Source: an uncultured Flavobacteriaceae bacterium (GTDB lineage Bacteria; Bacteroidota; Bacteroidia; Flavobacteriales; Flavobacteriaceae). Taken from it: 62,696 bases of DNA. The notes beneath the pieces were generated by a model that was given only the letters and a program-made list of their open reading frames with translations, did not search any database and was not told the origin of the DNA. The stretch's first letter is position 1. Each line of letters begins with the position of its first letter. The DNA lies in contig CALJVK010000026.1 in the NCBI GenBank assembly GCA_937773465.1, positions 1 to 62,696 on the forward strand. Reading direction: 5' to 3'. Shown in pieces: positions 46,461-53,301 of the stretch. The position numbers were made by a program, and so were the translations under genes.

Positions 46461-47120
46461 ATGATTTTAGTTAAGAACATCTCTAAAACTTACAATAACA
46501 AAAAAGTTGTAAATAAAATTGACCTTAATGTAAAAATGGGAGAAATTATTTCAATAACAGGTCCATCTGGTGCCGGAAAAACTACTCTTTTAAATCTTAT
46601 AAGTACACTAGATTCACCAGACAAGAGCATTGATTCAATAATTAAAATTAATGATGTTGATGTATTAAGTTTAAATGATAAAAACCTTTCTAAATTCAGA
46701 AATACTCAAATTGGATTTATATTTCAATTTCATGAACTTTTGCCTGAATTTACCGCTTTAGAAAATGTTATAATCCCTGCAATTATAAAAGGTGAAAAGA
46801 AAGATGTTTCGCTAAAAAAAGCAAAAACCCTCTTAGAAACATTAGGTTTATTAAGTGTGATTAATCAGTTTCCTTCTCAACTTTCTGGAGGAGAACAACA
46901 AAGAGTTGCTGTTGCAAGAGCATTAATTAACGATCCAAAAGTTATTTTTGCAGACGAACCTAGCGGTAATTTAGATTCTAAATCTTCGGATTTATTACAC
47001 AAACTTTTTTTTGACTTAAGAGAGAAATTAAACATTACATTTATAATTGTCACTCACAATAAAGAATTGTCAAACATGACTGATAGAAAACTGAATCTTG
47101 TAGATGGTAAATGGGCTTAG
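46461..47120 (+). CDS. LolD-like ABC transporter ATP-binding protein
   Basis: 219 residues. Walker A GPSGAGKTTLLN, Q-loop FIFQFHELLPEFTALENV, signature LSGGEQQRVAVARAL and Walker B VIFADEPSGNLDSKSS are intact; the class matches MacB/LolD-type ATPases, which power lipoprotein or peptide extrusion. No permease lies beside it, so the partner is elsewhere. It starts one base after the DUF5916 stop, and its 3' end overlaps the next gene by 17 bases. Confidence 0.93.
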   Translation: MILVKNISKTYNNKKVVNKIDLNVKMGEIISITGPSGAGKTTLLNLISTLDSPDKSIDSIIKINDVDVLSLNDKNLSKFRNTQIGFIFQFHELLPEFTALENVIIPAIIKGEKKDVSLKKAKTLLETLGLLSVINQFPSQLSGGEQQRVAVARALINDPKVIFADEPSGNLDSKSSDLLHKLFFDLREKLNITFIIVTHNKELSNMTDRKLNLVDGKWA

Positions 47121-47877
47121 CGATAATGAATTAAAAGAGTTCTTAGACTCTAAATACGTACAATACAATCAGAGAAAATTTATTGAATCAGATCCAATTC
47201 AGGTTCCTCATACATTCACATCAAAGGAAGATATTGAAATATCCTCTTTTTTAACGGCAACAATTGCTTGGGGACAAAGAAAAACTATTATTAAAAATTC
47301 GTTTAAAATGATGGATTTATTAGATAATTCACCACACGATTACATTATTAATTCAACTGAAAAAGAAATTAATAAATTAAGTATAAAGCATAGAACTTTT
47401 AATGAGATAGATTTTAGATATTTTATTAAAAGACTAAAAGTTATATACAATGATTTCGGAAATTTAGAAAATATTTTTTTTGATACTATTAAAGACAATA
47501 GTATTCATAACTCAATTCATTGTTTTAAATCGCTTTTTTTTCAAAAAGATTATCCGTTAAGAACCACAAAACATATAAGCGACCCACTAAAAGGATCTGC
47601 ATGTAAAAGAATAAACATGTTTTTAAGATGGATGGTTCGAAAAGATTCTAATGGGGTCGATTTTGGAATTTGGAATAAAGTTTCACCATCCTATTTATCA
47701 TGTCCACTTGATGTTCATAGTGGAAGAGTTGCTAGGAAATTAGGCCTGTTAAAACGAACTCAAAATGATCATAAGGCTGTCCTTGAGCTTGATAATAAAT
47801 TAAGAAATTTAGACTCTAATGATCCTGCTAAATATGATTTTTCATTGTTTGGTTTAGGTGTATTTGAAGGATTTTAG
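47104..47877 (+). CDS. TIGR02757 family protein
   Basis: 257 residues matching the TIGR02757 family: LKEFLDSKYVQYNQRKFIESDP, IAWGQRKTIIKNSFKMM, CKRINMFLRWMVRKDSNGVDFG, and PLDVHSGRVARKLGLLKR. The family is distantly related to helix-hairpin-helix DNA glycosylases in shape (GVDFGIW, LDVH) but has no proven function. It overlaps the ABC ATPase gene by 17 bases. Confidence 0.88.
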   Translation: MVNGLSDNELKEFLDSKYVQYNQRKFIESDPIQVPHTFTSKEDIEISSFLTATIAWGQRKTIIKNSFKMMDLLDNSPHDYIINSTEKEINKLSIKHRTFNEIDFRYFIKRLKVIYNDFGNLENIFFDTIKDNSIHNSIHCFKSLFFQKDYPLRTTKHISDPLKGSACKRINMFLRWMVRKDSNGVDFGIWNKVSPSYLSCPLDVHSGRVARKLGLLKRTQNDHKAVLELDNKLRNLDSNDPAKYDFSLFGLGVFEGF

Positions 47878-47887
47878 TCATTAATAA

Positions 47888-47917
47888 TCGATAAATTCAA
47901 ATCAATTCTTATATTTG
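47888..47917 (+). promoter_or_regulatory. candidate promoter of the dihydroorotase-like gene
   Basis: TATATTTG at 47910-47917 matches TAnnTTTG, with a TCG (one mismatch from TTG) 19 bases upstream at 47888-47890. The gene starts at 47961, giving a leader of about 35 bases. Confidence 0.5.
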
Positions 47918-47960
47918 CCCAGCATTTATTAAAAAATGTTTCAAAGAGTAACTTGATTGC

Positions 47961-49211
47961 ATGAATATAATTCTTAAATCTGCAAAAGTTATAAATGTCG
48001 AAAGTAAACACAACGGCACTAAGCAAGATATTTTAATTTCTGAAGGTAAAATAAAGAAAATTGGTAAATCAATTTCAGACAATAACGCTACGATAATCAA
48101 TATTAATAATCTCCATGTTTCTACAGGATGGTTTGATAGTAGTGTTTCATTTGGAGAGCCTGGATATGAAGAAAGAGAGACACTTTTAAATGGTGCTGAT
48201 GTTGCTTCTAAAAGTGGATTTACTGATCTATTGTTAAACCCTGGCACAAAACCTGTTCTTGACAGTCAAACTGGTATTTCTTTTATTAAATCAAAAACAT
48301 CAAACTCATCTTGTAATATACATCCGGTTGGAGCGTTAACTCTTTCAAGTGAATCTAAAGATTTAGCAGAATTATATGATATGAAAAAATCTGGTGCTGT
48401 CGGATTTTACGATTTTAAAAAACCTATTATAAATTCTAATTTATTAAAAACTGCACTTCTGTATTCACAATCTTTTGACTCTGTTATATTATCATTTCCT
48501 CAAGATAATTCAATAGCAAAAGGTGGGCTTATAAACGAAGGTTTAACAAGTGTGAATTATGGAATCAAAGGGATTCCTAGTTTTGCTGAAGAAATTCAAA
48601 TTACTAGAGATTTACATGTTTTAGAGTATACTGGAGGTAAACTACATATACCTACTATTTCAACAAGAAAGTCACTAGAATTAATTGAAAAAGCTAAATC
48701 TAAAGGATTAAACGTAACCTGCAGTGTAGCTATACACAATTTAGTTTTTAACGATGAAAAATTAAAAGATTTCGATACTAGGTTTAAAGTACTTCCACCG
48801 TTAAGAGAAGAAAAAGATAGGTTAGCATTGATCAAAGGAGTTAGAACTGGTGCAATTGATATGGTTACAAGTGACCACCTTCCTATTGATATAGAAAATA
48901 AAAAAACAGATATTGAAAATGCTAAATATGGTACTATTGGTTTAGAATCACTTTTCGGATCTTTATTAACACTATTTAAACTAGATGAAACTATTGAAAT
49001 TCTGACTCGAGGACGTGAAATATTTAATATTGAAAAACCCGAATTAGAAATTGACAACAAAGCCTCACTGACTTTATTTACTCTTGAAGATTATGTATTT
49101 TCTAAAAATCATATTCTATCTAAATCAAAAAACAGTGCTTTTTTAGGAATGAAAATGAAAGGAAAACCTCTGGGGGTAATAAATGGAAATAAGATTACTA
49201 TTAATGAATAA
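47961..49211 (+). CDS. dihydroorotase-like protein lacking the metal-binding HxH
   Basis: 416 residues of the type I dihydroorotase fold, common in Bacteroidetes. The active-site strand, DxHxHxREPG in active enzymes, reads D59-S-S-V-S-F-G-E-P-G here: both His and the substrate Arg are replaced (S61, S63, G65). The last catalytic Asp region SDHLPID remains. Other core blocks are intact (NPGTKPVLDSQT, FAEEIQITRDLHV, LPPLREEKDRLALI). Non-catalytic homologues exist in pyrimidine synthesis complexes, so a structural role is inferred; the true PyrC is not in this window. Confidence 0.85.
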   Translation: MNIILKSAKVINVESKHNGTKQDILISEGKIKKIGKSISDNNATIININNLHVSTGWFDSSVSFGEPGYEERETLLNGADVASKSGFTDLLLNPGTKPVLDSQTGISFIKSKTSNSSCNIHPVGALTLSSESKDLAELYDMKKSGAVGFYDFKKPIINSNLLKTALLYSQSFDSVILSFPQDNSIAKGGLINEGLTSVNYGIKGIPSFAEEIQITRDLHVLEYTGGKLHIPTISTRKSLELIEKAKSKGLNVTCSVAIHNLVFNDEKLKDFDTRFKVLPPLREEKDRLALIKGVRTGAIDMVTSDHLPIDIENKKTDIENAKYGTIGLESLFGSLLTLFKLDETIEILTRGREIFNIEKPELEIDNKASLTLFTLEDYVFSKNHILSKSKNSAFLGMKMKGKPLGVINGNKITINE

Positions 49212-49869
49212 CAAATTACCTTTTTATCATTTAGTTCGTAAGTCAAATTTAGAAAGTACCTTATCCCCTCTTCTTATCATGGTTCACGGATACGGCAGTA
49301 ATGAAAAAGATTTATTTTCATTCTCCAGAGCAATTCCTGAGCACATAACAATAATTTCCCTAAGAGGAGATATTGAAATACAAAATGACAGTTATGCTTG
49401 GTATAATATATCACTAGATTTTAACGGAAATAAGTCTTATGACATTACAAAAGCTCAAGAATCTAGAGATAGGATTGTAACATGTATTGATCAATGTATT
49501 GAAATATACAATATTGATAAGAAGAATATCACACTATTGGGTTTTAGTCAAGGATCTATGCTAGTGAATGCTGTTGCTTTATCATTCCCTGAAAAAGTTA
49601 ATAACGTAATTTCATTAAGCGGAGCATTTGATCCTAATATAATAGATATTTCAGAAATTAAAACATTGAAGAAGCTGTCCTTTTATGTTTCGCATGGAAC
49701 ACAAGATGAAATACTTCCATTTGAACTTTCCAAACAAAGTCTAAAAATATTAGATCAAAATAAAGTTGATTACATTTTCGAAGAATATCCTATTGGTCAT
49801 GGAGTATCACCTGATAATTTTAAATCCATGTTAAAATGGATGAATGAAAAAATCAATTCACCTCAATAA
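49204..49869 (+). CDS. alpha/beta hydrolase, carboxylesterase/phospholipase type
   Basis: About 221 residues from the ATG at 49204 (MNNKLPFYHLVRKSN); a start at 49183 adds seven residues within the previous gene. VHGYGSNEKDLFSFSR is the oxyanion region, the nucleophile Ser is in LLGFSQGSMLVNA, and the Asp and His are in HGTQDEILPFE and YPIGHGVSPD. The family hydrolyses short-chain esters or lysophospholipids. It overlaps the dihydroorotase-like gene by eight bases and the convergent gene by 17. Confidence 0.88.
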   Translation: MNNKLPFYHLVRKSNLESTLSPLLIMVHGYGSNEKDLFSFSRAIPEHITIISLRGDIEIQNDSYAWYNISLDFNGNKSYDITKAQESRDRIVTCIDQCIEIYNIDKKNITLLGFSQGSMLVNAVALSFPEKVNNVISLSGAFDPNIIDISEIKTLKKLSFYVSHGTQDEILPFELSKQSLKILDQNKVDYIFEEYPIGHGVSPDNFKSMLKWMNEKINSPQ

Positions 49870-50620
49870 CTAGTCCGTCATAAGACAAGTGAACATTTTC
49901 TGGCAATTCCTTTTCAACATCATCGTGAAAGCCTAACATATGACTTATATGAGTTAAATAAGTTTTTTTTGGATTAATTATTTTTATCAAATCTAAAGCT
50001 TCTTGTAAATTTAAATGTGAAAAATGTGGCTCAATTCTAATAGCATTTAAAACTAAAGTATCTAAATTCTTAAGCTTGTCAATTTCATTAACTTCTATGG
50101 TTTTTAAGTCTGTTAAGTAGGCGAAATCTTTAAACCTATATCCGTAAACCTGTAAATCTGCATGTAAATAAGAAATAGGAACAACATTAAATTTATTTAA
50201 ATTTAGACATGAGCTAGAATCTACATAATTTGGCACAACAGATGGAGCTCCAGGATACTTGTTATCATTCTTAAATATATAACTGAATCTATTAGAAAGA
50301 TTATCTAGGACTCTTTTATGTCCATAAATTGGTAATGATCCATTTCTAAAACAGTAAGGACGTATATCGTCCAAACCTGCAGTATGATCAGCATGTTCAT
50401 GAGTGAAAAGAATACCATCAATTTTTTTACAATTACTATTTATCATTTGTTGACGAAAGTCAGGACCACAATCAATAATATAAGTATTGTCATCAAAATC
50501 TATTTTAATTGAGGATCTAAGTCGTTTGTCTTTTGTGTTTTGACTTAGGCAAACTGGATGACTACTTCCAATTAAAGGAATTCCAGTTGATGTTCCAGTA
50601 CCAAGAAAAGTAATTTTCAA
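49853..50620 (-). CDS. MBL-fold metallo-hydrolase, PhnP-like
   Basis: 255 residues. It starts MKITFLGTGTSTGIPLIGSSHPVC; the HxHxDH motif is FTHEHADHTAGLDDIRPY; later metal ligands are in SYLHAD, YLTDLKTIE and YLTHISHMLG. This subgroup (PhnP/RNase Z-like) hydrolyses phosphodiesters such as cyclic phosphate. No phn genes are nearby. It is convergent with the esterase and divergent from the 477-residue gene. Confidence 0.9.
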   Translation of the reverse strand: MKITFLGTGTSTGIPLIGSSHPVCLSQNTKDKRLRSSIKIDFDDNTYIIDCGPDFRQQMINSNCKKIDGILFTHEHADHTAGLDDIRPYCFRNGSLPIYGHKRVLDNLSNRFSYIFKNDNKYPGAPSVVPNYVDSSSCLNLNKFNVVPISYLHADLQVYGYRFKDFAYLTDLKTIEVNEIDKLKNLDTLVLNAIRIEPHFSHLNLQEALDLIKIINPKKTYLTHISHMLGFHDDVEKELPENVHLSYDGLVIEVN

Positions 50621-50690
50621 AAGATTTTTTTATAAAAATATATTTTTTAGTTGATAAACTTTTTAACTTAGCATAATATATTTTAAAAAT

Positions 50691-52124
50691 ATGTCAATTT
50701 CTCTTAAAGGTGATCAACCTTTTGAAAACATCCCCTCTGTTAAAGCTAAAGCTTTAAGAATAAATTTAAACAAGCACATTTATGGAACTTTTGCCGAAAT
50801 TGGTGCTGGTCAAGAAGTTGCTAGACACTTTTTTAGATCTGGAGGCGCTTCCGGAACTATAGCTAAAACTATGAGTGCTTACGATAAGGCATTTAGTGAT
50901 GCTATATATGGAGAAGAACCGGACAACAGGTATGTATCTGAATCTAGATTAAAAAAAATGTTATCTCATGAAGTTAATTTATTAGAATCTAGGATGGATC
51001 GAAAAGATCATCCCAATAAAATGTTCTTTACTTATGCAAACACAGTTGCTACAATTGATTTTGCAAAAAAATATCGTGGACATGGTTGGATGGGTATTAA
51101 ATTTCAAACGGATTCTTCTCAGGATTTTAGCGAAATATTAATTCATGTTAGATTTAACTTGTTTGAAGCTAGAGCTCAACAAGAAGCCCTAGGTTTAATG
51201 GGTTTAAATTTAATATATGGTGCTTATTACAAACATGATGAACCAAGAAAGTTATTAAAATACCTTTATGATCATATTGATCCCGGAGCTATAGAAATTG
51301 ACACTGTTAATTTCTCTGGACCATTATTCAAGAATGTAGATAATAGAGTAATGAGTCTAGAACTGGTTAAAAACGGTATGACAGAAGCAGTTATGTTTGG
51401 ACCTGATGGAAATAATATATTACCAGCAAGAGTTTTACATAAAAAAAATATTTTAGCCATTAGAGGAAGTTTTAGACCAGTAACTAAAGTAAATGAAGAT
51501 ATGTTTGACAAATCAATTGAAATAATGTCTCATGAAGAAGATTATGATGAAAAAAAACATTTAACTGTATTTGAAATTACTCTATCCAATTTAAAAACTT
51601 CAAATGGAGACGTAAATGAACTTGACTTTATTCATAGAGCAACTCTTCTATGCTCCCTTGGATTAACGGTTATGATTACTAATTTTAAGGAATATTATAG
51701 ATTAGCCGAATATTTTTCAAACTACACTCAAGAGAAAATTGTTCTAACCATGGGTGTAAATAATTTAGTAGAAATTTTTGATGAAAAATATTATAATCAT
51801 TTAAGCGGAGGTATACTTGAAGCTTTTGGAAAACTCTTTTACAAGAACTTAAGAATATTTCTATATCCTATGAAAATTAACGGAGATATAATTAACAGTA
51901 ACAATCTGCATGTTGCTCCAAGAATGAAGAATCTTTATAAGTTTTTCAAATTCAACAACAAGGTTATTGATATTTTTGGTTTTGATAAAGCTTTACTAGA
52001 TATCTATTCACAGAGAGTACTCGAAATGATCAAGAATAATGAAGAGGGTTGGGAAAAAATGATACCAAAAAAAGTCACAACATTAATAAAAGAAAAAAAT
52101 CTTTTTGGATATAAACAGCTATAG
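50691..52124 (+). CDS. conserved protein of unknown function (477 residues)
   Basis: 477 residues with no signal or membrane segment. I recognise it as a widely conserved bacterial protein with highly similar stretches (NLNKHIYGTFAEIGAGQEVA, RHFFRSGGASGTIAKTMSAYD, SDAIYGEEPDNRYVSESRL, YAYR-type gaps, NLVEIFDEKYYNHLSGGILEA, FGKLFYKNLRIFLYPMK), but no known domain or activity. Database labels for it are often clearly wrong, such as TonB-dependent receptor or adenylyltransferase. It is monocistronic, between two unrelated genes, and deserves attention as a conserved unknown. Confidence 0.78.
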   Translation: MSISLKGDQPFENIPSVKAKALRINLNKHIYGTFAEIGAGQEVARHFFRSGGASGTIAKTMSAYDKAFSDAIYGEEPDNRYVSESRLKKMLSHEVNLLESRMDRKDHPNKMFFTYANTVATIDFAKKYRGHGWMGIKFQTDSSQDFSEILIHVRFNLFEARAQQEALGLMGLNLIYGAYYKHDEPRKLLKYLYDHIDPGAIEIDTVNFSGPLFKNVDNRVMSLELVKNGMTEAVMFGPDGNNILPARVLHKKNILAIRGSFRPVTKVNEDMFDKSIEIMSHEEDYDEKKHLTVFEITLSNLKTSNGDVNELDFIHRATLLCSLGLTVMITNFKEYYRLAEYFSNYTQEKIVLTMGVNNLVEIFDEKYYNHLSGGILEAFGKLFYKNLRIFLYPMKINGDIINSNNLHVAPRMKNLYKFFKFNNKVIDIFGFDKALLDIYSQRVLEMIKNNEEGWEKMIPKKVTTLIKEKNLFGYKQL

Positions 52125-52568
52125 ATCAAGAATTTGACTTGTATGGTCTTTTGTTTTTACCTTTTCTATTACGTTTGTTATAATACTATCCTTATTTAAA
52201 ACAAATGTAGTTCTTAAAATACCTTCGTATTCTTTACCCATAAATTTTTTAAAACCCCAAACACCAAAACCATCTATTAATGTCTTCTGAGTATCTGCAA
52301 GTAAAGGGTATGGAAAACCAAATTTATTTGAAAATGAAGATTGATGTTTAACTTGATCTGCACTGACACCAAAAATTGAATAACCTGCTTTGGTCAGTCT
52401 ATCATAATTCTCAGACAAATTACAAGCTTGTGCTGTACATCCTGGTGTATTAGCTCTAGGATAAAAGAATAATACTATATTCTTACCATTAAAGTCATCT
52501 TGTGTCACTGTATTACCTTTATCATCTTGACAAGAAAAATCAGGTAAATTATCTCCAATTTTTAACAT
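52119..52568 (-). CDS. bcp: thioredoxin-dependent peroxiredoxin, Bcp/PrxQ type
   Basis: 149 residues. LFFYPRANTPGCTAQACNLSENY carries the peroxidatic Cys and the resolving Cys five residues later (CTAQAC), the typical Bcp arrangement. FGVSADQVKHQSSFSNKF and the final part are as in the family. It reduces peroxides with thioredoxin. It overlaps the convergent 477-residue gene by six bases and is divergent from nth. Confidence 0.95.
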   Translation of the reverse strand: MLKIGDNLPDFSCQDDKGNTVTQDDFNGKNIVLFFYPRANTPGCTAQACNLSENYDRLTKAGYSIFGVSADQVKHQSSFSNKFGFPYPLLADTQKTLIDGFGVWGFKKFMGKEYEGILRTTFVLNKDSIITNVIEKVKTKDHTSQILDL

Positions 52569-52606
52569 ATTATAAAATATTTAATTTTTAAATTTACATA
52601 ATTATT

Positions 52607-53254
52607 ATGAACAAAACTGAAAAAATTAATTACATAATAGATACCCTTGAACTACTCTTTCCAAAGGTTCCTGTTCCTTTAGATCATAAAGATCCATATA
52701 CACTTTTAATTGCGGTCTTATTATCTGCACAAAGTACTGATATCGGAGTGAATAAAATAACTCCTATTTTATTTTCAAAAGCTGACAACCCGTATGATAT
52801 GGTTAAATTAAGTGTAGATCAAATAAGACAAATTATTAAACCAGTAGGATTATCACCAATGAAGTCCAAAGGAATTCATGGATTATCTCATATTTTAATT
52901 AACAAACACAACGGAAAAGTTCCTGGAAATTTCGAGGATTTAGAAGAACTTCCTGCAGTTGGTCACAAAACTGCCGGAGTAGTACTAGCACAAGCATTTA
53001 ATATACCTACATTTCCTGTTGACACACACATTCATCGCCTAATGTATCGTTGGGGAATGTCTAATGGGAAAAATGTAAAAACTACTGAAAAAGATGCTAA
53101 AAGACTTTTTCCTGAAAAGCTTTGGAACAAGCTTCATTTACAAATTATCTGGTATGGAAGAAAATTTTCACCCGCAAGAGCATGGAATTTAAACAATGAT
53201 CCTATTACCAAAAAAATTGGTAGAAAATCAATAATTAATACTTTTAAAAATTAA
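52607..53254 (+). CDS. nth: endonuclease III homologue without Fe-S cluster
   Basis: 215 residues. HhH domain with catalytic Lys121 (LPAVGHKTAGVVLAQ) and Asp139 (FPVDTHIHRLMYRWG), both conserved with E. coli Nth numbering within one residue. It removes oxidised pyrimidines and cuts the abasic site. The usual C-terminal CxxxxxxCxxCxxxxxC Fe-S loop is absent: the end reads YGRKFSPARAWNLNNDPI, and the whole protein has no cysteine. The frame is intact to the stop, so this is not a truncation. Confidence 0.92.
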   Translation: MNKTEKINYIIDTLELLFPKVPVPLDHKDPYTLLIAVLLSAQSTDIGVNKITPILFSKADNPYDMVKLSVDQIRQIIKPVGLSPMKSKGIHGLSHILINKHNGKVPGNFEDLEELPAVGHKTAGVVLAQAFNIPTFPVDTHIHRLMYRWGMSNGKNVKTTEKDAKRLFPEKLWNKLHLQIIWYGRKFSPARAWNLNNDPITKKIGRKSIINTFKN

Positions 53255-53301
53255 AATATTTAAAGTGTTTTAAAGATTATCTTTATAGATTATTTTAGAA
53301 T

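Noticed and set aside
48596..49060. Minus-strand frame in the dihydroorotase-like gene
   Set aside because: Serine- and leucine-rich shadow of an AT-rich gene; no family similarity.
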